Positions 1-10,935 are shown, counted from the stretch's first letter. The stretch: 64,000 nt of DNA from Fistulifera solaris (GCA_030295235.1 AP026143.1:310001-374000); one strand, 5' to 3'. The notes: a model not told the origin generated them from the sequence alone. A program made the numbers and translations.

Positions 1-234
1 TTTCTGGCGCGCGCCAGCCACTTCAGTGAGTATGTGCTTTCTAGTTCAACGGATCTCGTTTGAACGCCGAGACTGACACAAAAAGTGTTTTACGTAAAAT
101 CTCTGCCAAAGTGGTCGTGGAGGGAGAAATAATAACATACGAGCTCTCGCGTCGCGAGAAAAGACATTTTGAAAATTCGACCACGCCTCATTCTCTTCCC
201 ATTGCAACCAATAAGAATTGCAACAACAAGATTG

Positions 235-1653
235 ATGAAACATGATGTCATGAGGCAAAAGTTCCACCAATTCTTTCTCCTTGTAGCCTTCGTACTCGTG
301 TGGCTATGGACTATCAATATTCAAGTCGTCCAAGACCACTGGAGTTCTCCCAACTGGGCTGCTCCGCATGAAACAATTAACGCCGATGACTTTGAATTTC
401 ATTATGTATTTAGCACCGGATGCAATGCCTTTCAAGATTGGCAATCGTGGACCTTCTTTTATCACGCGCATCAACTGGGAATACAACATGTGACGCGGGT
501 CGCGTCGGGATGTTCGAAAGAGCAGCAAGCGAGCATTCGTGCGTCGCATCAAACACAAGTGCAGGCGCTCGCTCCCACGTATCAACTGCATTTGACGCCC
601 GATTTTACGCGCGTTATTCCCGGAAAGACGTACAAATTCTTCAACAAGCCGTACGGATTGCGTCACTGGATGGAAAACCGATTGGGATTTCCTCACCGAT
701 CCAAAGAGTACGATAACACGATTTTTGTTCTCATGGATCCCGATCAAATGTTGTTGCGACCGTTTCAACAAGACATGACCGCGTATGCATCATCGATGAA
801 ATGGGTCAAGAATCCCGCAAAGCCAATACAGATACGAACCGGTCAGCCGTTTGCGCAACTCTACGGGTTGGGCAGCAAATGGGTTCCTTCCATCAACGGC
901 AATCTGACGGATATTTTGAGTTACCTGCCACCCGAGGAGGCGAAAACCTCTCAATTACACCAGTGGACCGAACAGGATGTCAAAGATTATTATGTCGCCG
1001 GTCCGCCGTACCTTGCGACGGGACCGGACCTGTACCGAATCGTCAACACGTGGGCCACGATTGTCATACCCGTGTATCGTGCGACGGACGATTTCTTGTC
1101 GGAAATGTATGCGTACGCCACCGCGGCCGCCCACTGGGGCCTGAAACATCATTTAACACACTCATTTATGGTGTCGAATCCGACCGTGTTACAAGAAGGA
1201 TGGCATTGGATGGACCATAGTCCGGCCACGGCGGTTTGTGCCTCAGCGTCGCAGTATGAAGCGGATTCCTCCAAATACTATCTGCCGAATGTGTTACACT
1301 ATTGTCAGCGTTATTTCTTGGGTCCCTATTTTTTCTCCAAATACATTCTTCCCAAGAACTTTTTGTCGTGCGAACATCCGTTGCTTGTGGAGCCGGAACT
1401 GGATATTGCGAGCCAATACGAGACGTCGGTGACACCGAATGGGGAACTGAATGAAATTCCGAAAAAGCAACGGAATCGGCACGCCTTTATGCTTTGTCAT
1501 ATGATTCATGGACTCAACGAAGCGGCATCGTATTGGAAGGAACACCACTGCCGTGACGGCAATACTGCCAAAACCTTTCTGTTCAAAAAAGCACAAATCG
1601 TAGGGCTATTTGGAACAGCCTCCTGGCACCGTTTATCGACTAATCAATTTTAG
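235..1653 (+). CDS. Golgi-type peptidyl-serine/hydroxyproline galactosyltransferase-like protein
   Basis: A 472-residue protein that begins with a short basic stretch and one hydrophobic segment (about residues 11-28), the pattern of a type II Golgi membrane protein. The lumenal part opens with FSTGCN, then WQS and a VASGCS motif, which resemble plant and algal peptidyl-serine O-galactosyltransferases. A DPD triplet at residues 168-170 fits the metal- and sugar-nucleotide-binding DxD of inverting or retaining glycosyltransferases. By family this enzyme adds galactose to Ser or Hyp of secreted glycoproteins; the exact acceptor cannot be read here. The first in-frame ATG is at 235 and the upstream reading has only a non-ATG start. 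The gene is intact and converges on the cyclin gene, with about 54 bases between the two stops. Confidence 0.72.
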   Translation: MKHDVMRQKFHQFFLLVAFVLVWLWTINIQVVQDHWSSPNWAAPHETINADDFEFHYVFSTGCNAFQDWQSWTFFYHAHQLGIQHVTRVASGCSKEQQASIRASHQTQVQALAPTYQLHLTPDFTRVIPGKTYKFFNKPYGLRHWMENRLGFPHRSKEYDNTIFVLMDPDQMLLRPFQQDMTAYASSMKWVKNPAKPIQIRTGQPFAQLYGLGSKWVPSINGNLTDILSYLPPEEAKTSQLHQWTEQDVKDYYVAGPPYLATGPDLYRIVNTWATIVIPVYRATDDFLSEMYAYATAAAHWGLKHHLTHSFMVSNPTVLQEGWHWMDHSPATAVCASASQYEADSSKYYLPNVLHYCQRYFLGPYFFSKYILPKNFLSCEHPLLVEPELDIASQYETSVTPNGELNEIPKKQRNRHAFMLCHMIHGLNEAASYWKEHHCRDGNTAKTFLFKKAQIVGLFGTASWHRLSTNQF

Positions 1654-1707
1654 AAAGGATGATATACTAATTGCTAGCTTATGAAAGTATTTTAAAGAGT
1701 GGCACCG

Positions 1708-2790
1708 TTATCGCGCAGTACTCACGGGCGAGGTTTCAGGGTGATGCGTGAAGAGCTCGGTTGATTCCGTCTTTTCAAGGGCAGAAAGCATGGAATTGTT
1801 CGTGTCACGAGAGTAGTAAATACGATGGAGATCCAGAATTCCATGATTTCGTGCGACAGCAATCGGGTGACCTACATCGGCGGGCAGGTCGTGAGAATGA
1901 TCCAAGAGCATCTCTGGCCACAACGCTCGTTCCAGTCGACGGACGAGTGAATCCACAGAGCGGATACCGCAAACTTGATCCACGCGGCAGCGAAACGTCT
2001 CTCGGATGCTGTGAGGAAGGGCTTCATAGGTCAACAGATCCATAGAGACTAAAATGGCCGCGAACGCCACATGCGATGGGCGGTGCTGCGAACAACTGCT
2101 TCCCAAGCACGTTGCGATTTCGGTCAAGTATCGCGATATTTCGTGAAGAACGTGGAGGACGAGGTCATGCTTCAGTGCTGCTGTAACAACAGAGTCATCG
2201 CATTTTGGCATCAGAACAAGAAGATGGGAAACAAAAGTAACTGGGGAAGGAAGCATCACTTTCCAGCCGACCGTTTGATAGATCGTTCGTTCCGTAATGT
2301 AGATATCATTCATAGTGAACTGCCCCCGAGAGAGATCCGCAAACGTACTGAGGCGAAAGTGAGTCTGGGGTGCATTTTCATCAGGATTGTTTTGTAGCGA
2401 AGCTAGCTTGGCTGAAATATAAATGGAAGTCATGGCGGCGAGTTGGTAGGTTGTAGGATCTGAGCTTCTCTTGCAACAGGGGCATCTGCAATCAGCTACT
2501 TGAAAAGCCTCTCGTTGTCGATCCGTTTGCTCATGATACAAGAGAAATCGATCAAACAGGTTCATGCCGATTGTCACTACTTCACGATCGAGACGAAAGT
2601 GATCGATGACACGGAAAGCCCACTGGCATATCTTACGACGCCATGATTCGAGGGGCACACGGCCGTACTTTGTTATGGAAGAACACGGAAGACGGGGCAC
2701 GACGTAAGACTCCTCGATAGACATCATCGCTTCCAGCTGATCCCGACGCAAACCGTCATCCCCTTCTGCTATCTGAAATCGATAGTTCAT
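1708..2790 (-). CDS. Cyclin, diatom type
   Basis: A 360-residue protein with a cyclin N-terminal box at about residues 45-190. Visible are the helix with RRKICQWAF, the following MNLFDRFL helix, and the AAMTSIYISAKL helix, which align with the core that contacts a cyclin-dependent kinase. A cyclin C-terminal fold probably follows (about residues 190-310) but is weakly conserved. An unusual insertion between helices 2 and 3 carries the cluster CRCPCC. Diatoms have an expanded set of lineage-specific cyclins that respond to nutrients and light, and this gene looks like one of them. That placement is inference, because no phylogeny was run. The ATG at 2790 starts the open frame. Confidence 0.8.
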   Translation of the reverse strand: MNYRFQIAEGDDGLRRDQLEAMMSIEESYVVPRLPCSSITKYGRVPLESWRRKICQWAFRVIDHFRLDREVVTIGMNLFDRFLLYHEQTDRQREAFQVADCRCPCCKRSSDPTTYQLAAMTSIYISAKLASLQNNPDENAPQTHFRLSTFADLSRGQFTMNDIYITERTIYQTVGWKVMLPSPVTFVSHLLVLMPKCDDSVVTAALKHDLVLHVLHEISRYLTEIATCLGSSCSQHRPSHVAFAAILVSMDLLTYEALPHSIRETFRCRVDQVCGIRSVDSLVRRLERALWPEMLLDHSHDLPADVGHPIAVARNHGILDLHRIYYSRDTNNSMLSALEKTESTELFTHHPETSPVSTAR

Positions 2791-4013
2791 GATCTGTTAC
2801 ATCAACAAAATGCACAATTACAACAATGTCTTGTAAGCTTCTTGTCACTTTTTGTGTAAAGTCATTAAATTCCGTCTCGCAAAGCTGACTTTTGATGTTT
2901 TTCGCAGCTCATTCGCACTCGATCTGGGGAAGAACGTGAAGAAGAATCCCTGGAATGATTTTTTTGTCGACTTTTGAGCTTCAATTGCAACCCAGTGGTT
3001 TTATGTGCGAATATTGCCAATGTAGACAAATTTATTTAAGCCATGCCGTCACGTTTCGGATACTTGAGTGCTGGTCTTTCCAAACAAGTTTCATACTTGT
3101 GCCCATCAGATGATCATTGTACCAAACGGCTCTCAACCGAAATATCACTTGATATTTATCCTTCCTTCGTAATTAGACGTGGTTCTTCAAAGACGGACGC
3201 TATTTAGTCGCTAGTGACTCAACAGAAAGTCTTGCAAAAATGCTTCCTTCACAATAGAATGTTCCGTGACGGATCACGGACGATGGGTTCTCATCTTGTG
3301 AATTACCAACCATTTTGTAGACTCGTGCCTGACAAAAGACAAAACTACTTCCGGATTTACGAGAAATACCAGGTAGGGTCCAGCTTCTGGTTATCAATAC
3401 GGAGTCGTTCTTTTCCCAGGACGGGGTAGCCCAGTGGGTTTCAATGGCCGATGAAATGTGTTCTTTGCCGATGCTTGATGCTTTCCACCCAACTCCGATT
3501 TCACCACCTGCTCGGTTTTGATAATGTCTTAACTAATACTAGACTAGAGGTACAAGTAGAAAGCTAGCAAGGAAAGGTAGTTCGTTGACGTCATCGGAGT
3601 GTCAACAATCTTGACTTTTTGAAGTCATCCCAGTCTTGCTGGATTCTTTCCCGAATGACAAGCTATGAAGTATGAATAGTTGACGTTGTTCAAAAGCCTA
3701 CTGCGAGTAAGTTTTTACAGCAAAGTTCTTCACTGTTCATCGTCTATAACCACTCATTCTGATCATGTTAGTTTAGGGGTCTTGTAAGTCGCTTAATAGA
3801 AAAAAAGAACCTCAATGCTAGTTCGAAAACATAGTAGTAGATAGCATCCTGATTTCGTCTTTTTAATGAATTCAGCTTCCTTATCTCAATCAAATAACTA
3901 CAGAGAATGTCATATAAATCGCGTCTCTCGTGTGAAACCATTAGTTACAAGTTGATGAATCCACTATACTATTTGATCTTTACAACGCCTCAAGACGCAC
4001 TATATTATACTAT
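2791..4013. other. Intergenic, no gene seen
   Basis: About 1.2 kb between the start of the cyclin gene and the end of the peroxiredoxin-like gene. It is AT-rich with only short open frames that match nothing I recognise. It should contain the cyclin promoter near 2800-3000. I see no repeat, RNA gene or mobile element. Confidence 0.5.
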
Positions 4014-4679
4014 TCACGTACACTCCGGACAGACTTGCCCTTTCTTGAAACAATGACGCGGAGGAGCTGTTTCAGCGGGAATTCCTCCGTCCTCGCCCAC
4101 AATCTTTTCCAAAATATCCGCTATTTCACTCATATTTAGTTCTTTGGTGATATCCTCGAGCTGGACATGGACCAAATCTCCCTTGCCGTCAAAGATGAGA
4201 ATCCCACCTTGAATCGTCCCTTCGCCGACCATGTTGCCTTCAATCTTCTTTTGCGACATGCGTTTCGACAGTTTTCGCATATTGCTCAACAATTTAAAGA
4301 TGGTTTTGATCTTGAAAATGGATCGATTGCCCATGGCTTTGTACAATTGCAAGTCTTCATCCAAATAGATGGGCCACGAATTGAAATAGTCCTTGTGAAA
4401 TGATTTCAATCCAGCATCATCGACACCGATTTCCTTTACGACTCCGAGGACCGCAATTTTGTTGGAAGAAAGGTTCGACAGTTGTTTGCCGTGTTCTCGA
4501 CAGAGGACACAACCGGGACGACGAGCGGCAAAGACAATGGTGGCTTCTTTCTGTTGTTCCAAGATGATTTGCCGCAGTGTCGCGGCTCCTGTTGGGACGA
4601 CGGTATCTTGTGTCAAATCGAGGGAATGCAAGACGACGGAAGAGACGTGTTCCGACGTGATTTTTTTCGTCATGGTCAT
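4014..4679 (-). CDS. Peroxiredoxin-like 2 (PRXL2/AhpC-TSA) family protein
   Basis: A 221-residue thioredoxin-fold protein. The motif RRPGCVLCREH matches the active-site region of the PRXL2/FAM213 (selenoprotein-U-like) family, with a CxxC pair. It is followed by the typical VLGVVKEIG strand, the FHKDYF and YLDEDLQLYKA segments and a GGILIFDGKGDLVH strand. The very C-terminus has another pair, CPEC, which could act as a resolving or metal-binding site (inference). In some animals the first active-site Cys is selenocysteine; here it is encoded as Cys. The first ATG is at 4679, but the frame stays open upstream to about 4892 with a basic stretch, so an upstream exon encoding a targeting peptide is possible. 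The gene diverges from the importin gene. Confidence 0.75.
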   Translation of the reverse strand: MTMTKKITSEHVSSVVLHSLDLTQDTVVPTGAATLRQIILEQQKEATIVFAARRPGCVLCREHGKQLSNLSSNKIAVLGVVKEIGVDDAGLKSFHKDYFNSWPIYLDEDLQLYKAMGNRSIFKIKTIFKLLSNMRKLSKRMSQKKIEGNMVGEGTIQGGILIFDGKGDLVHVQLEDITKELNMSEIADILEKIVGEDGGIPAETAPPRHCFKKGQVCPECT

Positions 4680-5244
4680 GGCTGGTCTGTACTCTTGCGG
4701 CGGAAGGTATTGAATGAGCCAGCGCTGCTCGGCGTCAATTGAATAATTGTGACTAGAGACTTTAAAGAATGCTTTTCTCGGAGAAACAAGTGCTTTATTA
4801 TGGAAATGAAACAGTAAAGGGAATCGCTGGGAATGTTCCGACCGGCATGACGTTGTCGGCGATGAGCGACAAAGAATAAACCAAAAAGACACGCACCTCG
4901 GTCATTCTCCCCTGCGTTCGCCACGTCATCCATCATTCGGAGAGTAGGGAAGTGTCGGACCGGCATAGGACGACGAACAGACCACTTCGTCCGTCTTTTT
5001 TTTCGAAAAACGGAGCGGCGCGCAGAGCGATGCTTTTCCAGAGCCATTCATCGACCAAACACCAAGGACGAAAAAACAAACATTTTAAAAGCGAAAAAGG
5101 GAAAGAGACGTTGACGAAAGTCTTGTCATTGTTAACAGTTCTCCTATCACTTGACGAAAGAGAAAAAAGGAAGCCTTCTGGAACTCGCTGTTGTAGCATT
5201 TTGCCTCTTTTTCCTTATTATTTAACACACAAATCATCATCATC
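4680..5244. promoter_or_regulatory. Divergent upstream region of PRXL2-like and importin genes
   Basis: About 565 bases separate two divergent start codons, so both promoters must lie here. The importin leader just before its ATG contains five CAT repeats. I see no specific transcription factor site that I can defend. Confidence 0.4.
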
Positions 5245-8200
5245 ATGACGGAAGTGAACATTGATCAAATGGCCGCTTGTTTGCACGCCTTGACACAACC
5301 CAACACCGATACGATTCGTCAAGCCGAACTCCAGTTAAAGCCGGTCTTGAAAAATCCCGCCAATATGCCCGTCTTGTGGCGGATTATTACGGGCAATTAT
5401 GACGTGGCCGTCCGTCACGTGGCCGCCATTGTGTTGCGCAAACGCTTGCCCGGCCATTACAGTCAATGGGATCCGGCCGCAAGAGAGCAGTGGCAACGAC
5501 AAGTCTTGCAGGCGTTGGCGACCGAGACGGTTCGTCCCGTTCGGGCCGGGTTGTTGGGTGTCGCGGCGGCCATTGCGCAGCATCATACCACGGCACCACC
5601 CCAAATTCTCCAATTCTTGGCGGCCGCCGTCAATGATCCGTCTCCCGATGCGCGGGAATTGTGTTTCTTGTTGTTGCTCGAAATGACGGATACGGTGGGA
5701 ACGCATTGGAAGGAACACGTCAACGATTTGGTGCATCTCTTTAGTACGACGCTCCATTCGACCCACGAACCACCGGCCGTTCACAAGGCGGCCGTGCAAG
5801 CGGTGGGACAACTCATGTCCTTCTGGGCCGATGAACCCGAAATGGAATATTTGGCTCCACTCTTGCCGACCGTATTGCACGTGGCCGGTCTGTCGAACGA
5901 TGAAGATTTGTTGTCGGCCGTCTTGGATGTTCTGTACGAGTTGGCGTACTCGCCGGCGGGGGCCTTGCAGGCCCACATGGAATTGACGGTGGAATTTTCC
6001 CTTCGTTGTCTCCAGAATCGAGACTTGGAATTGCGTGTACGTGATGCGGCGGCCTTGGTGATTGCTACGACGGGTGAATCGAAACCAAAATCTTTCGGCA
6101 AGCATCGAGCCATGCTGGGAGCTGTCTTGGACACGCTCTTTCAGCTCATGCAAGATTCGCAGGAAAGTTCGGCCGGAGCTTTGTTCGAATCGAATCCCGC
6201 GTGGAGAGAGGACTTGGATCATCACACCGACGATGATCTAGATGATCCTGACAGTCCCACCGAAACGAGCATGGCGCAAGGAACTTTGGACATGATGGCC
6301 TGTGAAATCCCCAAAAAGTACATTTGGGAACCATTGCTGCAGCGCTGCATCTCCCGTATGGCGGATGCGAGCAACCCACAGGCTCGCAAAGCCGGTGTGG
6401 CCGGTCTCGGTGTCATTGCGGAGGGATGTTGCGAACCTTTGACGGCGGCCTTGCCGCAAGTTTTGCCGTATGTCTTTGCTTCCGCGCAAGATGCAGCTCC
6501 CGCCGTGCGCGAATGCGCCTGCTTTTGTTTGGGGCAGCTGTCCGAACATTGTCAGCCGGATATTTTGCAGTATTCTACTCAGATTTTGCCCATCGTCTTT
6601 TCTCTGTTGGATGACGGTTCCGTGGCGGTGCAGGCAACCTCTTGCTATGTTTTGGAAATGTTTTGTGAACGCCTCGAGCCTGCTGCTGTTCGTCCCTTGT
6701 TAGACTCGCTTGTGCGAAAACTGGCCGGCATGTTGGAAGCTACGACCAAGCGAAGTGTTCAAGAGATGGCGGTGGCTGCGCTCGCCGCCACCGCCGTCGC
6801 TGCGGAAGAGGAGTTCACGCCGTATGTCCAAGGTGTGGCCACCTTGATGACCAAATTGATGCAGATACAAGATCCCGATCGCTTCAGTTTGCGTGGACGT
6901 GCTTTGGAATGCATGGGTCACATGGGCATTGCCGTTGGCTGCGAAACGTTTCGACCCTATTTCGCCGCTACGATGCAATGCGCCATGGAGGGCTTGACGA
7001 CGGACTCCACGGAGCTACAAGAGTTTGCCTATGCGGTATTCGCGAACTTGGCCAAAGTTATGAAAGAGGAATTCGCCCCAGCGTTAAATGATCTCGTTCC
7101 GTACCTGATCAAGGTCATCGACCAAGATGAAGGGCAGTTGGAAGCCACGCAACGAGACGACGAGGAAGGTGCTTTTGCCGCTTTGGATGATTCGGATGAT
7201 GAGAATGAGGATGGAAACTACGTCCTACATGTCCGAACAGCGTTACTTGATGTTAAGAAAGGCGCAATTACGGCACTAGGAGAGATGGCTGCTCATACCG
7301 GAACTAGCTTCTGTCCTCATCTGGAGGCTTCGATGCAGGTGCTGCAGAAAGCAGCATTGAATTGGCATCCCCTCGTCAAGTCCGAAGTTGCCGATGCATT
7401 TCCGTCCCTTATTGTCCCTTCAATTGCTGCATACCACAATGGTGAAATTGAATGGAAGAAGGGAGACATTGACGCATCTCCACCCCTCTCCGCTCACACA
7501 GCGGCGTTGGTTGGAGCTGTTCTACAAGAAGAATTGACGCTGCTTCAAAACGATGATGACAAGAACACCGCAACGAAGGCTTGTGAAGCTGTCCAATCAG
7601 TCTTGGAGTTATGTGGCCCTCACGCTTTGGCACCGGTGGCCGACACTGTTCTTGCTACAGTGCTTGACATTCTATTGAAGCAAGCGCCGTGTCAAACGGC
7701 GGACGCCATGTATGGAGAGGTTCCTGATGACGACGATGATCATGATGGTTTGATGCAGTCGGCGTGTGATCTGATCGGTGCGTTGGGACGAGTTATGGGT
7801 GCCCACCTCGCCAATTTCTTGCCGCAACTACTTCCTGCTATTTGTGAATATGCGAAATCAAGCCGCCCTTCAAGCGACCGATCCATGGCGGTGGGCTGTC
7901 TAAGCGAGATTGCCCAAGAAGTTCCCATTTCAGGCGAGTACTGGACGACCGTTTTCCTGCCAGCCATTTTGGCTGGCTTGTCGGACGAGGACGACAATGT
8001 GAAGCGAAATGCAGCCTTCTGTGCCGGGGTCAGCTGTGAGCAGCTGGGAAATAATGTTGGTTCCGACTACGCTGGAATTTTGCCGTTACTGGGTAATATT
8101 TTGGCGCGACAGGATGGTGGAGAAGTTACAGAATCTGTCGGTGCATGCATGGACAATGCAGCGGCTGCCGTCGCAAGAATGATTATGGCATCCCCCGCCC

Positions 8201-8434
8201 ATGTGCCGCTACCCCAAGTTCTTCCGGTCTTTTTTAAGAGCCTTGCCATTGAAACATGATATGACAGAGAATGAAACGGTCTATAAATGTATGCTAGGCT
8301 TGCTCCAGATGCAACCTGGACAGGTGGATTCCAATGAAGTGAAACGGATATTTACAGCAGCTTTAGCCGCCGAAGATTCCTCATTAAGCGATGAATGGAA
8401 GGGAAAGCTGCAAAGTGCTTTACAAGGGCTATAA
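5245..8434 (+). CDS. IPO4: Importin-beta family karyopherin, importin-4/Kap123 type (one-base frame break)
   Basis: A roughly 1,062-residue HEAT-repeat protein that carries cargo, for example histones and ribosomal proteins in the Kap123/IPO4 group, through nuclear pores under Ran control. The N-terminus (TIRQAELQLKPVLK, then VAAIVLRKRL) matches the importin-beta N-terminal Ran-binding region. An acidic loop (DDSDDENEDG) lies near residues 650-660, as in this family. The continuous frame stops at 8259, but the adjacent frame continues with FLRALPLKHDMTENETVYKC, the conserved importin-4 C-terminus, to a stop at 8434. The two join exactly if the T6 run at 8230-8235 is read as T5. I treat this as a sequence error. 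A programmed +1 shift is less likely. Confidence 0.88.
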
Positions 8435-8797
8435 TATATAAAACACCTTTCAGAATTGAGTTGAATATATTCGTAGATCAATGAGTTATAACAGTAGTCG
8501 TAGATGATACCAAGATTACGTTTAGCCTCGGCTGTAGGCATGACCTGCTGTGGCTTAATTGCACGATATTCTGTGCATGCAGCTCCAGTAATAGCCTTTT
8601 TTGCTTTATGTGAAGTCACGATGTATACCGAGTACTGTATTGACAAAGCTGCTGCAAAGTAGACTACTCCGTACTAAAGATCATGAATCATGAATCATGA
8701 GGCCTAAAATTAACCTTGACTGGATTTCAGTCATGGGGCGTGTCCTATCGCGATCACGTCAACGACAACGACCACGCGCAGACGAACAGTATCGAAG
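8435..8797. other. Intergenic region with short direct repeats
   Basis: This stretch follows the importin gene. It contains three tandem copies of a 7-bp unit (ATCATGA) near 8680-8700 and one copy of the dispersed GACTG/CAGTC hairpin repeat at 8718-8732. No gene is visible. Confidence 0.45.
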
Positions 8798-8881
8798 GAT
8801 TGCCGTTTTTTCGATATTTATCAAGAAGTCCCGGCCGCCAATGATACCGCTGGCTTTCTTGATGGCTATTCTCATTATCAG
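8798..8881 (+). pseudogene. Fragment of a MYND-family gene, cut off by the minisatellite
   Basis: About 84 bases match the middle of the MYND-family genes to the right. The match is to the segment encoding CRFLNIYQEVPAAN and then PLAFLMAILII in the copy at 11144-12342. A frame change separates the two parts. Similarity stops at about 8881, where the minisatellite starts, so neither the N-terminal zinc finger nor the C-terminus is present. It is a gene remnant, not an expressed gene. Confidence 0.7.
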
Positions 8882-8904
8882 ACCCGAAATTCTGCATGAG
8901 CAGA

Positions 8905-9430
8905 TACACCGATTCCAGAATTTCTGAATCAGAAACAGAATTCCTGTAAGTTTTATGGTCGCAAACACCGATTCCAGAATTTCTGGACCTGCCACAGGAT
9001 CTCGGTATGATGGCAAACACCGATTCCAGTATTTCTGGAACTGCTTCAGAACTTCGGTATCATGCAAACCCTAATTCCAGATTTTCTGGAATAACAACAG
9101 AATTTCTAAAAGATCGCAAACACCGATTCCAGAATTTCTGGCAGTGCTTCAGAATCTTGGTATGATGCAAAGACTAATAGACTACTACGTACCAGAAATT
9201 CTGGAATTGCAACAGAATTTCTGTATGATCGATAACACCGATTATTCCAGCATTATTATTTCTGGACTGCTAAAATCTCGGTATGATGCAAACACCGATC
9301 CCAGAATTTCTGGAACTGCCGCAGAATCTCGGTATGACCGCAAACACCGATTCCAAAATTTCTGGAACAGCCACAGAATCTCGGTATGATTGCAAACACC
9401 GTTGATTCCAGAATTTCTGGAACTGGAACC
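8905..9430. repeat. Palindromic minisatellite, about 10 units of roughly 52 bp
   Basis: About ten degenerate tandem units can be counted, most of them 51-57 bp long. Each contains ACACCGATTCCAGAATTTCT followed by GGAACTGC, then CAGAATCTCGGTATGATGCA. The core TTCCAGAA-T-TTCTGGAA has two perfect 8-base inverted arms around one central base. The first recognisable core is at 8913 and the last at 9406-9422. Some units have short internal insertions (for example near 9240) or lost arms (near 9180). The array lies between a MYND gene fragment and a broken MYND gene. Confidence 0.9.
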
Positions 9431-9513
9431 GTCGCCGGTTGCCGTACCTGTTACTGCGTTTAGAACCGTTACTGTTTTAGCTTAAAGTGCTTTCAGCCGC
9501 AACATTAACAACA

Positions 9514-10656
9514 ATGGAACCACCTCCTAACACGTTGATCGTGCCGACTATCCATGGGGAAGCCCTTGTGGTTAAAATGCCAACGTACGAAGGAAGAGAT
9601 CCATGTTTTCAAAAAGAACCTTCGTGTGTTCATTGTCACAATAAGCCCACTTCTGGCTTGTTGTGCTGTTCGCTGCCACACAGCCTGGTACTGCAACAGC
9701 GCATGTCAGAAAGCTCACTATAACAAACATAAAAGGATTTGCTTGGAAGTTGCTCGACAAACAAAAGCTGTGAGGCTGCTCCTCTTTGCAACTTTCGCTC
9801 ACAAAATCTTTTCGAGACGACGTGACAAACTTTAGCGAGGTGCAAGAAACAAAGAGTACATGACAGCCCGCTGGGGTCTGATGGAGACATACTGGGAGGC
9901 AGCCTGTCAAGCTGAAACGAAAGCAGTTTGGGAAAAGGTTCTTTATCACTCACTCGCATTGCTGCGATTGGAAATGTTTGATGTCATGGAAATGAGATAC
10001 ATTACTCCTTTCATCCTCCTGGATCTGCAACGGGATGATGACGCGTTTGCCTTCGTTCGATACTTTATCAGTTTATATTACCTGGGGGGACGCGGCAACG
10101 GACGACTTGCAGCGTCGTTATATCCAGTGTCAAGAAGGCAACTGGGTCTATCCGCGAGGAAAACTGTCGGTTCTTGGACATTTTTCAAGAGTGTTCAAGG
10201 ATGAGGGAGGACGTTATGCCAACGGCATTTCTAGTTGCAGTTCTTGTTATTAAACTCCGCCTTGTTGCAGCTTATGATGCGACCCGCAGGTCGATTGATA
10301 TTGCTTCCGAAACAACAGGGCGGGCAGCGCATTCAACAGGTCCAAGATGTAGTAAAAGACATGTTGATTGATGACAAGTTGGTGAACATCGAAAGTCAAA
10401 GACAGCAAATCGAACGTCTTATAAACGTTATTCATCGCATCAATCCTTCCATGCTTCCTGCGATTCTCAATCCGCACCCACTTATAAGGCAGCGCCCCAC
10501 CATTGAGCACTCCAGGAGAACCCTGCGAGGCGCTGCACATACTTCTCTTCTGTATGCCCTCAAATCCGTGTACCAGGAGCGAGAGAGAAGCTCGAGCAAC
10601 GCTTCGGCAAGATGCCTTCCTACAATACATTCATTCGACACGGAGGTCCTTACTAA
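9514..10656 (+). pseudogene. MYND zinc-finger family gene, copy 1 (several frame breaks)
   Basis: The reading starts MEPPPNTL and reaches the first half of a MYND finger (CVHCHNKPTSGLLCC). It then changes frame near 9666-9670 to give CHTAWYCNSACQKAHY and HKRICLEVA, which are the remaining zinc ligands. Further frame changes separate the central helical part (WGLMETYWEAACQAETKA, then ITPFILLDLQRDDDAF), the AAYDATRRSIDIA motif, and a C-terminal part ending in LEQRFGKMPSY before a stop at 10654. MYND fingers bind two zinc ions and usually proline-rich partners. At least five breaks in 1.1 kb exceed the background of single homopolymer errors elsewhere in the window, so I call this copy a decaying gene. 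Confidence 0.72.
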
Positions 10657-10694
10657 TCATTACAACAGCGGTCCTTACTAATCATTGCAACAGC
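10645..10694. repeat. 25-bp tandem duplication
   Basis: Two adjacent 25-base units beginning GGTCCTTACTAATCATT differ by one base. The first overlaps the last codons and stop of MYND copy 1, so the duplication arose at the end of that gene. Confidence 0.85.
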
Positions 10695-10762
10695 CTTGCA
10701 AAAAGTGAGCCAGCATTCTTATAGCCTTATTAGTCCAAGACAGCACGCCGGTATGACGCTTA

Positions 10763-10935
10763 GCGTCATTCATCAAAAAAAACCCTGCCATGCTTCCGTC
10801 GATTTTCAACCAGCTTTCCTCTTACATCACAGAAACGCCCGGCTTCGTCCACAGTCCAGCTGAACCTTTATTGCCACCATCCCTTTTATCGTGTTCCGGG
10901 AGCTACAGTCATGAGAGAGCAACACTCTGGGGAAA
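10763..10935 (+). pseudogene. C-terminal fragment of a MYND-family gene
   Basis: The segment encodes VIHQK, PAMLPSIFN and, in another frame, YRVPGATVMREQHSGE. These align with NVIHRINPSMLPAILNP and with RVPGAQEMLEKRFGK of the neighbouring copies. Only the last 60 or so codons are present, with at least one frame change. It is a relic of another tandem copy between copies 1 and 2. Confidence 0.6.

Noticed and set aside
5335-6225. Long antisense frame (296 codons) inside the importin gene
   Set aside because: It is opposite a well-conserved coding frame with strong third-position GC bias, has no recognisable domain, and is the usual shadow of such bias.
8200-8259. Programmed +1 frameshift in the importin gene
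   Set aside because: The shift is at a plain T6 run, without a slow codon or stimulatory structure, and similar one-base shifts occur in over a dozen unrelated genes here. A sequence error explains all of them.
8905-9430. CRISPR-like array
   Set aside because: Units are degenerate along their whole length with no unique spacers, lie in a eukaryotic nuclear region and have no cas genes. It is a minisatellite.
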